Below are positions 6,886 through 12,868 of a stretch of DNA of 12,868 nt, piece by piece; within the stretch, counting starts at the first letter, position 1, and the number at the start of each line of letters is the position of its first letter. The notes under the pieces were generated by a model that had not been told where the DNA came from, did not search any database, and saw nothing but the letters and a program-made list of their open reading frames with translations. Origin of the DNA: Chloroflexota bacterium (GTDB lineage: Bacteria > Chloroflexota > Anaerolineae > UBA3071). The stretch covers positions 1-12,868 of the forward strand of contig JACNHM010000260.1 in NCBI GenBank assembly GCA_014383605.1, given 5' to 3'. The position numbers and the translations under genes were made by a program.

Positions 6886-7872
6886 CTAGTCTGTGTCTTC
6901 CTCGGCGTCCAGCGGCTCTCGCCCCAGGTACAGCGACCGCCGCAGGCGGGGATCGTAATCCGTCCAGGCGCGGCCGGGTTCCCGCCCCTCACCAGCCAAC
7001 GCCGCGAAACGGCTCACCTGACCGTTCAGCTCGTTCAGGTGATGCAGGGCCGCCGCCGCCAGCGTGCGCGGCGGCTGCACCGCCCCCCACTCCGCCCGCC
7101 CGTGATGGCTGAGGATCATGTGCCGCAGCCGCAGGGCCAGCGGCTCCGGGAAATCGGCGAACTGGGCGATGCGCTCGCTGACCATGCGGTCGCCCAGCAC
7201 CACGTGACCCACCAGGCGTCCTTCGTCGGTGGGCACGATGTCCAGCCCCGACAACCGGAACTCGGCTACCCGCCCCACGTCGTGCAGCAGGATGCCCGCC
7301 GTCAGAAGATCAGCGTCCAGCTCCGGCGTCAGGCTCAGCAGAGGGCAAGCCAGGGCCAGCATGTCCACCATGTGCTCCAGCAAGCCGCCCGGGTAGGCGT
7401 GGTGCAAGCGGAGGGTCGCCGGGGCCTGCCGCAGCGCGGCGCGGAACTCCTCATCGCCGAAGAAGCTGTGCAGCAACGACTGCAGATGCGGCTCCGCCAC
7501 GGCAGTGATGGCCTCCCGAATGGCGTCCAGCATGGCCTCGACGTCCCGCTCGGACGTGCGCACGAGGTCGGCCGGGTCGTACTCCTCCTCCTCGGCGGGA
7601 CGGATGCGGGCGACGATCAGTTGCTGGCGCCCGCGGTAGGCCTCCACCTTTCCTCTGACCTTGACCACGCTGCCGCGGGCGATTTGCCCGGCCACGGCGG
7701 GGCCTTGCTCCCACACGCGGGCCGGCATCTCGCCCGTGCGGTCGGCCAGGATCAGGCTCAGATACTGTCCCTTGCTGGGGTCGCGGAAGGGTTCCAGTCG
7801 CTGGAAACGCACGCGGAAGAAGCTCAACACCGCATCGCCGGGGTTCAGATCGGCCACGAACTGGGATTTCAT
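6886..7872 (-). CDS. YhaM-like 3'-5' exoribonuclease (OB fold plus HD domain)
   Basis: 328-aa protein read leftward from ATG 7870-7872; AGGAAGG lies six bases ahead on the minus strand. The frame stays open upstream, but the extension (8109-7873) crosses the heptamer repeats and translates into LWTLDFGLWTLDF, so it is not coding. Residues about 1-95 form an OB-type nucleic-acid domain (LNPGDAV, LADRTGEMPARVW, VKVRGKVEAYRGRQQL). Residues about 150-290 are an HD hydrolase with metal ligands in LHHAYPGGLLEHM (His157/158, His167), LLHDVGR (His197-Asp198), VGHVVLG (His223) and LSHHG (His256/257). This domain order defines YhaM/Cbf1-type 3'-5' RNases, which trim RNA in the cytoplasm and are common in Gram-positives. 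It is transcribed alone, divergent from the LysM lipoprotein. Confidence 0.85.
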   Translation of the reverse strand: MKSQFVADLNPGDAVLSFFRVRFQRLEPFRDPSKGQYLSLILADRTGEMPARVWEQGPAVAGQIARGSVVKVRGKVEAYRGRQQLIVARIRPAEEEEYDPADLVRTSERDVEAMLDAIREAITAVAEPHLQSLLHSFFGDEEFRAALRQAPATLRLHHAYPGGLLEHMVDMLALACPLLSLTPELDADLLTAGILLHDVGRVAEFRLSGLDIVPTDEGRLVGHVVLGDRMVSERIAQFADFPEPLALRLRHMILSHHGRAEWGAVQPPRTLAAAALHHLNELNGQVSRFAALAGEGREPGRAWTDYDPRLRRSLYLGREPLDAEEDTD

Positions 7873-7919
7873 AAGCCACCTTCCTCTGGCTGTCGGATAT
7901 TGGGTATCAGGTGTTGGCA

Positions 7920-7948
7920 AGTGTAACACAGTTTCGCACGGCAAGCAA
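7920..7948 (-). promoter_or_regulatory. Possible leftward promoter for the YhaM-like gene
   Basis: On the minus strand TTGCTT (plus 7943-7948) and TACACT (plus 7920-7925) are 17 bases apart, each about 4 of 6 matches to consensus. The start would be near 7913, with a leader of about 40 bases. It overlaps the rightward promoter at 7933-7961, so the two may compete. This is a weak call. Confidence 0.3.
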
Positions 7949-7961
7949 GCTGTGGTATAAT
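7933..7961 (+). promoter_or_regulatory. Rightward promoter for the LysM lipoprotein gene
   Basis: A perfect TATAAT (7956-7961) preceded by the extended -10 triplet TGG, with TTCGCA (7933-7938) 17 bases upstream. TGTGGTATAAT echoes the TGTGGTATCAT of the promoters at 921 and 6214. Transcription from about 7968 would start in the heptamer array and give a leader of about 130 bases before GTG 8097. Confidence 0.6.
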
Positions 7962-8083
7962 CAAAGTCCAAAGTCCAAAGTCCAAAGTCCAAAGTCCAAA
8001 GCTCAAAAACACCATTGGAGGGCTCGCACGAGCCCAACGCTATTTGAATTTGGACTTTGAGGTTTGAACTTTTGAGCTTACCC
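7962..8083 (+). repeat. Heptamer array, central hairpin and inverted heptamer array
   Basis: CAAAGTC is repeated head to tail five times (7962-7996), followed by CAAAGCT (7997-8003). From 8049 the complementary version appears as units such as TTTGGAC and TTTGAAC. Two exact pairings link the halves: AAGCTCAAAA (7999-8008) with TTTTGAGCTT (8070-8079), and CAAAGTCCAAA (7990-8000) with TTTGGACTTTG (8049-8059). Between them GGGCTCG (8020-8026) and CGAGCCC (8029-8035) form a tight hairpin. The whole element would sit in the leader of the lipoprotein mRNA. Confidence 0.78.
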
Positions 8084-8096
8084 TTGGGGGTCCGGA

Positions 8097-9086
8097 GTGT
8101 CCAGAACACGCACAGCTCTTGTGATGTTGATGCTGCTGGCCGTCGCCTTGACCGCTTGCGGCCAGGTGATCACCCTGCCCACGGCCACGCCGCTGCCGCC
8201 GACGCCGACCATCGAGGTGACGGTGGCCGCCACGCCGCGCCCGACGGCCACGCCCGCTCCCTATACGCCGGCTCCTACCGCCACGCCCACAACCACGCCC
8301 ACGCCCATCATCTACACCATCGAGCGGGGCGACACGCTGCTGGCCGTCGCCAGCCAGTACGGCGTCACCGTGGCTGCCTTGCAGGAGACCAACGGCATTG
8401 TGGATCCCCGCGCCCTGCGCATCGGCCAGCAGATCATCATCCCTTACCACGAGGAATCCCAACTGGGCGGCGGCGAACCCACAGCCACGCCGACGCCGCT
8501 GCCTTTTGCCATCGAGAACCTGCACTTCGACCGCATGCCGCTGGGCGGGCTGTGGTGTCTGGGGGAGATGCACAACACCAGCGGCGTGGACTTGGAGCAG
8601 GTTCAGGTCATGGTGACGCTGTACGACGACGAGCACGAGCACCTCGCCGCTGCCGCGGCCTTCGTTCAGCTCGATCTCATTGCCCCCGATGAGCGTGCGC
8701 CGTTCGCCGTCTTCTTTCCCGACGCGCCGGCGTCCTTTGCCAGCTACGAGGCGCAGCCGCTGGGCGGCGTGCCCGCCTACGTGGGCAGCTACTACCGTGA
8801 CCTGGAGGCGCGGGACATCGAGGTGGCAGGAGAACGGTACGCCAGCACCACGGTGCGCGGCCGCCTGGTGAACGTCGGGCCGGAGGATGCTGTAGGCGTC
8901 ACCGTGGTGGTGACCGCCTACGACGCTTTGGGGAACGTCGTCGGGGTGCGCAAGGGTGTGCCCGAGCACAACGTCGTGCCCCGCGGCGGCGAGACGACCT
9001 TTCAGGTGGAGTTGGTTCCCGCCGGTGGCCCTGTGATCACCACCACCGTGCAGGCGCTGGGCCGGCGCATCTTGCCCACGCCGTAG
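8097..9086 (+). CDS. LysM-domain lipoprotein with FxLYD-like C-terminal domains
   Basis: 329-aa exported protein starting at GTG 8097 (G-run 8086-8090 six bases ahead; ATG at codon 10 is an alternative). Residues 1-21 are a lipoprotein signal with lipobox LTAC (Cys21). Residues 28-70 are a low-complexity Thr/Pro/Ala linker (PTATP-type repeats), a cell-surface spacer style frequent in Chloroflexota. Residues 72-116 are one LysM domain (YTIERGDTLLAVASQYGV, LRIGQQIIIP), which binds peptidoglycan or related glycans. After a second short TPTP linker, residues about 138-207 resemble an FxLYD beta-sandwich (GEMHNTSGVDLEQVQV, TLYDDE). Residues about 250-308 look like a second copy (GRLVNVGPEDAVGVTV, AYDALGNVVG). 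No enzymatic motif is seen, so the role is probably cell-wall or surface binding. Neighbouring genes do not point to a pathway. Confidence 0.85.
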   Translation: MSRTRTALVMLMLLAVALTACGQVITLPTATPLPPTPTIEVTVAATPRPTATPAPYTPAPTATPTTTPTPIIYTIERGDTLLAVASQYGVTVAALQETNGIVDPRALRIGQQIIIPYHEESQLGGGEPTATPTPLPFAIENLHFDRMPLGGLWCLGEMHNTSGVDLEQVQVMVTLYDDEHEHLAAAAAFVQLDLIAPDERAPFAVFFPDAPASFASYEAQPLGGVPAYVGSYYRDLEARDIEVAGERYASTTVRGRLVNVGPEDAVGVTVVVTAYDALGNVVGVRKGVPEHNVVPRGGETTFQVELVPAGGPVITTTVQALGRRILPTP

Positions 9087-9088
9087 AA

Positions 9089-9130
9089 TAAAACGTAAAG
9101 CGTGAAACGTAATTTACGCATTACGTTTTA
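9089..9130. terminator. Bidirectional terminator-like palindrome made of heptamers
   Basis: TAAAACGTAA (9089-9098) and TTACGTTTTA (9121-9130) are exact inverse complements. GCGT (9100-9103) with ACGC (9116-9119) continues the stem after one mismatch. Read by sevens from 9091 it is AAACGTA, AAGCGTG, AAACGTA, then ATTTACG, CATTACG: three units facing inverted ones. It sits between convergent genes and contains the TAA stop of the leftward one. The A and T ends suit termination in both directions. Confidence 0.7.
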
Positions 9131-10195
9131 GAACAGCCTGGCGATCTCATCCACGGCGAAGGTTGGCCAGGGGACAGCGCCGCCGTGACGTCGGGCCTGC
9201 AAGCCCGCAGTGGCCTCCAGCACCTGCCCGATGACCACGCTGGGCATGTCCTCCGCCGCCAGCGCCGCTCGTAGCCCTTCGGCCCGCTCGGCCGGCAGGG
9301 TCAGCAGCAGAGCGCCGGAGGCGATGGTGCCCAGGGGATCGAGGCCATACTCGCTGCACAGCGCCGCCGCTTCCGGCGGCACGGGGATGCGATCCAGGTC
9401 AACCCACAGGCCAGTGCCGGCGGCCCGCGCCAGTTCCAACAGGCCGGTGACCACGCCCCCTTCGGTGGGGTCGTGCATGGCGTGCACCGGGGCCAGCTCC
9501 ACCGCCCGCCGCGCCGCCCGCACCACGCTGATGCCCGGATCGTGCAGGAAGTTCTGGGCGCGGGCGATCAGCGCTGGATCGTAGCCCTTGGCGGCCAGAT
9601 CGGCGGCCCGCTCGCGGGCGATGATGGCCGTGCCCTCGATGGGCACGGGCTTGATGAGCAGGATGGCATCGCCCACCTGCGCCCCGCTGGTGGTCACCAA
9701 CCGGTCGGGCGCCACCTCGCCCAGCATCGTGCCGATCACCAGGGGCCGGTCGAGGCCGTGCGTGATCTCGGTGTGCCCGCCGGCCAGGGCGATGCCCAGG
9801 CTGCGGCAGGCGGCGTCAATCTGGGCCACGATGGTCTCGGCCATGACCTTGTTGGCCTGGCCTTCGGGCAGGAGCAGGGTGGCCAGGAACCAACGGGGAC
9901 GGGCGCCCATCACCGCCACGTCGTTGGCGTTGACGTGCACGGCGTACCAGCCGATCTCGTCGGTGGCGAAGGTGATGGGATCGGTCTTGGCCACCAGGTA
10001 GCGGTCGCCGAAATCAATCACCGCGGCGTCCTCCCCCGCCTGGGGGCCGACGATGAGCCGCTCGTCGGGCGTGGCGTAGCGGCCCAGCAGCTCTTCGAGC
10101 ACCGGCAGCGGCAGCTTGCCGGTGGGGAAATGGTCATTGGAGATTGGAAGTTGGAGGTTGGAAGTTGGAAGTTGGAAACTGGAAACTGAAACCAA
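9128..10195 (-). CDS. AIR synthase-related protein (HypE/SelD/PurM superfamily)
   Basis: 355 aa from TTG 10193-10195 on the minus strand. The start is chosen because AGGAGG (plus 10205-10210) lies nine bases ahead; ATG 10214-10216 lies upstream of that site and only a few bases past the predicted transcription start. Residues 2-20 are encoded by the heptamer repeat tract. Family sequence begins at about residue 26 (GKLPLPVLEELL). Superfamily motifs follow: GEDAAVIDFG (54-63, nucleotide loop), KTDPITFATDEIGWYAVHVN (70-89), GGHTEIT (139-145) and DPTEGGVVTGLLELA (242-256). Relatives bind ATP and form imino or acyl phosphates; HypE makes the nickel-hydrogenase cyanide ligand. The C-terminus ends IARLF and lacks the cysteine (PRxC) that HypE needs, and no hyp genes are nearby, so the substrate is unknown. 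Confidence 0.84.
   Translation of the reverse strand: MVSVSSFQLPTSNLQLPISNDHFPTGKLPLPVLEELLGRYATPDERLIVGPQAGEDAAVIDFGDRYLVAKTDPITFATDEIGWYAVHVNANDVAVMGARPRWFLATLLLPEGQANKVMAETIVAQIDAACRSLGIALAGGHTEITHGLDRPLVIGTMLGEVAPDRLVTTSGAQVGDAILLIKPVPIEGTAIIARERAADLAAKGYDPALIARAQNFLHDPGISVVRAARRAVELAPVHAMHDPTEGGVVTGLLELARAAGTGLWVDLDRIPVPPEAAALCSEYGLDPLGTIASGALLLTLPAERAEGLRAALAAEDMPSVVIGQVLEATAGLQARRHGGAVPWPTFAVDEIARLF
10139..10187 (-). repeat. Heptamer tandem repeat in the translated 5' end of the AIR-synthase-like gene
   Basis: Seven head-to-tail units on the plus strand: GGAGATT, GGAAGTT, GGAGGTT, GGAAGTT, GGAAGTT, GGAAACT, GGAAACT. With the TTG start at 10195 they are read as SSFQLPTSNLQLPISN-type sequence before the conserved domain. 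Because 7 is not a multiple of 3, gain or loss of one unit would shift the frame. Confidence 0.75.
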
Positions 10196-10227
10196 AGCTG
10201 TTTTCCTCCTGCACACGAGATGAACCC

Positions 10228-10256
10228 ATTATACTCCATTCGCCGATTTTGACCAA
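10228..10256 (-). promoter_or_regulatory. Promoter of the AIR-synthase-like gene
   Basis: On the minus strand TTGGTC (plus 10251-10256) and a perfect TATAAT (plus 10228-10233) are exactly 17 bases apart. Transcription would start near plus 10221, about ten bases before AGGAGG and 26 bases before the TTG codon. This supports the TTG start and places the heptamer tract inside the message's coding part. Confidence 0.65.
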
Positions 10257-10263
10257 CGGGCGG

Positions 10264-10312
10264 CCATCTTGCCTTCTGCATCTTGCCTCTTGCATCTTGC
10301 CTCTTGCATCGC
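10264..10312 (+). repeat. Heptamer tandem repeat upstream of the Rad50/SbcC gene
   Basis: Seven 7-bp units: CCATCTT, GCCTTCT, GCATCTT, GCCTCTT, GCATCTT, GCCTCTT, GCATCGC. The middle is a 14-bp dimer repeated twice. It ends just before the AAGGAG ribosome site (10316-10321). No inverted half is seen here. I could not identify a convincing rightward promoter between 10217 and 10263. Confidence 0.75.
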
Positions 10313-10328
10313 CCGAAGGAGTCAGCCT

Positions 10329-12868
10329 ATGATCCCTCTCACACTCCGGGTTCACAACTTCATGTGCTACCGCGACAACGTGCCGCCGCTCGACCTGCGC
10401 GGCATCCACCTGGCCTGCCTGGCCGGTGACAACGGCCACGGCAAATCGGCCCTGCTCGACGCCATGACCTGGGCGCTGTGGGGCAAGGCGCGGGTCAGCC
10501 GCGATGACCAGTTGATCCACCTGGGCCAGACGGAGATGGAGGTGGAGCTGGAGTTCCAGATCGGCCCCCATCGTTATCGCGTGATCCGCAAGCGGGACAG
10601 CCGGCGCGGGCAATCACTGCTGGAGTTGCAAGGCTGGGCCGATGACCGCTACCTCCCCCTCAGCGAGCCCACCATGCGCCAGACGGAGGCCAAGATCGTT
10701 GATCTGCTGAACATGGACTACGAGACCTTCATCAACTCCGCCTTTCTGGTGCAGGGCCGCGCCGACGAGTTCACCACCAAGCCCCCCGGCGAGCGCAAAC
10801 GCATCCTGGGCGAGATCCTGGGGCTGGGTCTCTACGACGAGTACGAGGAGCGGGCCAAGGCGCGGGCCAAAGCCAAGGCGCAGGAAGCGGCGGAACTGGC
10901 TGCACAGATACGGGAGATTGACCGCGAGCTGGCGCACCTGCCGGAGTACGAAACGCAGCTACAGGAGGCCGAAGCGGCCGCGGTCGAGTGGGGCGAGCAA
11001 CTGCGCTCGGCCGAGGCGGAGCAGAAGAACCTGCAGATGGAGCGGCAGTCCCTCCTCCATCAGCAGCAGCAGTTGGAGGAGCTGAAGGGGCGGCTGGCCC
11101 AGGGCGAACGGGAGCTGGCGGAGATCGCCCAGCAACTGCGCGCCGCGGAAGCGCAGATAGCCACCTACGAGCAGACGCTGGGCCAGCGGGAGGAGATCGA
11201 GGCCGGCTACGCCGCCCTGGCGGCGGCGCGGGAGGCAGTCGAAAACTGGAACGCCCGGCTGGCCGCGCAGAGGCCACTCACCGAGGAGCGGCGGCAACGG
11301 GAGGCGGCGGTCGCCGCGGCGCGGGGCGAACTGGTGGCCGAGCAGCGGGTGGCGGAGACGCAGGTGGCCGCCCTGCGGGCTCGTGTGGCGACAGGTGAAG
11401 CGCAGCGGGCGCCATTGGCCGAGGCGCAAGCGGCGCTGGCGCAACTGGAAGCGCAGCAGGCGCGGCGGGAGACGCTGCGGCAGGAGCTGTCCGCACTGGC
11501 CGAGGAGGCGGCGACGCTCAAGGCGCAGAGCGAGCAGTTGCGCGCCGAGATGGATGAGCTGAAGGAGAAGATCGAGCTCTTGCAGGAGACCGGGGAGGCC
11601 GCCTGTCCCCTTTGCCAGCAGCCCCTGGACGAAACGCATCGTGAACAGTTGCTGGCCGATTTCCAGGCCGAAGGCCAGGCCAAGGGCGATCAGTGGCGGG
11701 CCAACAAAACCCGCCTGGAGAGCCTGGCGGCGCGGGAGACCGAACTGCGTCACGAAGATGCCAGCCTGGAACAAAGGCTGCGGGCGCTGCCCGAGCAGCA
11801 GCGCAAGCTGGCCGCGGCGCAGACCAGGGTGGCCGATGGTGAGTCGGCTGCTGCGGAGATGACCGACGTCGCCGCCCGCCTGGCGGCGTTGCAGGCCCGG
11901 CTGGAAACGCAGGACTTTGCCCCGGCGGAGCAAGTGCGGCTGGCGGCGGTGCTGGCCGAGCTGGAGGCGTTGGGCTACGACGGCGCCGCGCACGAGGCGG
12001 CGCGGTCGCAGGCGGCCGAACTGGCCGGATGGGAGGAGCGCCAGCGGGGGCTGTCCCTGGCTGCCGGGCAGGTGGAGGCGGCCCGGTCGCCGGTGACCAC
12101 GCTGGAGGAGCGCCAGGTGCGCTGGCAGGAGACATCAGCCGCCGACGAGGCCAGGCGAGAGGAACTGGCCGCCGCCGTGAGCCGCTTGCCCCAAGTCTCC
12201 AGCCGGCTGGCCGCAGCGACGCAGCGGGTCGAGCAGGTGCTGGAACAGGAACGGCTGGCCAGGCTGCGGCTGGGCGCGGCGCGGCAGCGTATTGATACCT
12301 GCCAGCGCCTGGCCAAGGAGCGGCAGGTCAAGCAGAAAGCGCAGCGGGAGGCGGCGGAGGCCCAGGGCATCTACGAGGAGCTGCGGGAGGCCTTCGGGCG
12401 GCGGGGCCTGCAGGCCATGATCATCGAGGCCGCGCTGCCGGAGATCGAGGCCGAGGCCAATCGTTTGCTGAGCGGCATGAGCGACGGGCGCATGAGCGTG
12501 CGGCTGGACACCCAGAGAGAGATGAAGAAGGGCGGAGTGCAGGAGACGCTGGACATCATCATCGCCGACGAGCTGGGGGCGCGCAGCTACGATCTCTTCT
12601 CCGGCGGCGAGGCCTTTCGGGTCAACTTCGCCCTGCGCATCGCCATCTCCAAGCTGCTGGCCCGCCGCGCCGGCACGCAACTGCGCACGCTCTTCGTTGA
12701 CGAGGGGTTCGGCACGCAGGATGCGCAGGGGCGGGAGCGGCTGGTGGAGGCCATCAACGCCATCAAGGCCGACTTCGACCGCATCCTGGTCATCACCCAC
12801 ATCGAGGAACTGAAGGACATGTTCCCCGTGCGCATTGACGTGGTGAAGACGGCGCAGGGCTCGCAGGT
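10329..12868 (+). CDS. Rad50/SbcC-type exonuclease ATPase subunit (3' end outside window)
   Basis: Large SMC-like ATPase, 846 codons visible with no stop before the window edge. ATG 10329 follows AAGGAG (10316-10321) by seven bases. Walker A is GDNGHGKS (residues 33-40) after the N-terminal LTLRVHNFMCY strand. Gln-rich lobe sequence with FLVQGRADEFTTKPPGERK (Q-loop region) follows. Residues about 180-700 are heptad-rich coiled coil packed with Ala, Glu, Gln and Leu. The zinc hook CPLC (Cys426, Cys429) sits near the middle and dimerises two molecules. The C-terminal head has the signature LFSGGE (756-761), Walker B LFVDEGFG (788-795) and THIEELKDMF with His824. With the Mre11/SbcD nuclease such proteins process DNA ends and hairpins. 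Only a few tens of residues should be missing. No SbcD gene is upstream; it may lie downstream. Confidence 0.94.
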   Translation, partial: MIPLTLRVHNFMCYRDNVPPLDLRGIHLACLAGDNGHGKSALLDAMTWALWGKARVSRDDQLIHLGQTEMEVELEFQIGPHRYRVIRKRDSRRGQSLLELQGWADDRYLPLSEPTMRQTEAKIVDLLNMDYETFINSAFLVQGRADEFTTKPPGERKRILGEILGLGLYDEYEERAKARAKAKAQEAAELAAQIREIDRELAHLPEYETQLQEAEAAAVEWGEQLRSAEAEQKNLQMERQSLLHQQQQLEELKGRLAQGERELAEIAQQLRAAEAQIATYEQTLGQREEIEAGYAALAAAREAVENWNARLAAQRPLTEERRQREAAVAAARGELVAEQRVAETQVAALRARVATGEAQRAPLAEAQAALAQLEAQQARRETLRQELSALAEEAATLKAQSEQLRAEMDELKEKIELLQETGEAACPLCQQPLDETHREQLLADFQAEGQAKGDQWRANKTRLESLAARETELRHEDASLEQRLRALPEQQRKLAAAQTRVADGESAAAEMTDVAARLAALQARLETQDFAPAEQVRLAAVLAELEALGYDGAAHEAARSQAAELAGWEERQRGLSLAAGQVEAARSPVTTLEERQVRWQETSAADEARREELAAAVSRLPQVSSRLAAATQRVEQVLEQERLARLRLGAARQRIDTCQRLAKERQVKQKAQREAAEAQGIYEELREAFGRRGLQAMIIEAALPEIEAEANRLLSGMSDGRMSVRLDTQREMKKGGVQETLDIIIADELGARSYDLFSGGEAFRVNFALRIAISKLLARRAGTQLRTLFVDEGFGTQDAQGRERLVEAINAIKADFDRILVITHIEELKDMFPVRIDVVKTAQGSQ

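Noticed and set aside
6796..7926. 376-codon plus-strand frame
   Set aside because: It is antisense to the YhaM-like gene, whose HD motifs and ribosome site are clear. Its translation is low-complexity Gln/Arg/His sequence without a domain.
7962..8003. CRISPR array
   Set aside because: The repeats are 7-bp units directly adjacent with no spacers, and no cas gene is present.
7873..8109. N-terminal extension of the YhaM-like protein to 8109
   Set aside because: It would translate the heptamer array into repeated WTLDF sequence and overlap the divergent lipoprotein start. ATG 7872 has a good ribosome site and matches the family's N-terminus.
8040..8969. 309-codon minus-strand frame opposite the LysM lipoprotein
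   Set aside because: The plus strand encodes a signal peptide, LysM domain and linker; the minus product is His/Gly/Arg-rich shadow sequence.
10959..11993. Long minus-strand frames opposite the coiled-coil region (also 10771-11277 and 12135-12800)
   Set aside because: They mirror the Ala/Glu/Gln-rich coiled coil of the Rad50/SbcC gene, giving Leu/Arg/Pro-rich sequence with no family resemblance.

Overview
The window looks like chromosomal DNA of a high-GC bacterium, most likely a Chloroflexota (Anaerolineae-like) lineage. That placement is inferred from gene style: a Thr/Pro-linker LysM lipoprotein, a YhaM-like HD exoribonuclease, a stand-alone AIR-synthase-like protein and a Rad50/SbcC protein, with 7/8-bp tandem repeats in the spacers. 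No marker gene proves it, and no rRNA, tRNA, phage, plasmid, CRISPR or transposase gene is visible.

Region 1 (1-6002) is an amino-acid block. It opens with the C-terminal two thirds of an ornithine cyclodeaminase/mu-crystallin family gene (1-602) closed by a terminator-like hairpin (648-690). After a spacer with a doubtful small ORF and a good sigma-70-type promoter (921-949) comes a complete four-gene ABC importer in the order of the rhizobial aapJQMP / Rhodobacter bztABCD systems: lipoprotein binding protein (1145-2200), two permeases (2292-3482 and 3479-4546, overlapping by 4 bp) and ATPase (4663-5424). A second cyclodeaminase copy (about 5506-5976) lies just downstream of the ATPase. It lacks its N-terminus and has an in-frame 471-bp internal deletion exactly between two 8-bp direct repeats, so it is a pseudogene. 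The importer is therefore bracketed by two copies of the same enzyme gene.

Region 2 (6003-6885) is a degraded patch. It holds an octamer-based inverted repeat, a second promoter almost identical to the first, an MNT-type nucleotidyltransferase (MntA-like antitoxin), a well-initiated but truncated HepT-like partner, and a long interrupted palindrome.

Region 3 (6886-12868) holds four unrelated housekeeping or envelope genes: a YhaM-like HD exoribonuclease (-), a LysM/FxLYD-type lipoprotein (+), an AIR-synthase/HypE-like protein (-) and a large Rad50/SbcC ATPase (+, running off the right edge). The SbcC gene is the largest gene here and has an AAGGAG ribosome site before its ATG at 10329.

The most unusual feature is that nearly every spacer right of 4550 carries short tandem repeats of strict 7- or 8-bp period. 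Several are built as a left array facing an inverted right array, so the repeat itself makes a hairpin. One heptamer tract appears to lie inside the translated 5' end of the AIR-synthase-like gene. I see no convincing completely new multi-gene system; the repeat architecture, the duplicated cyclodeaminase and the broken MNT/HepT pair are the points worth following up.
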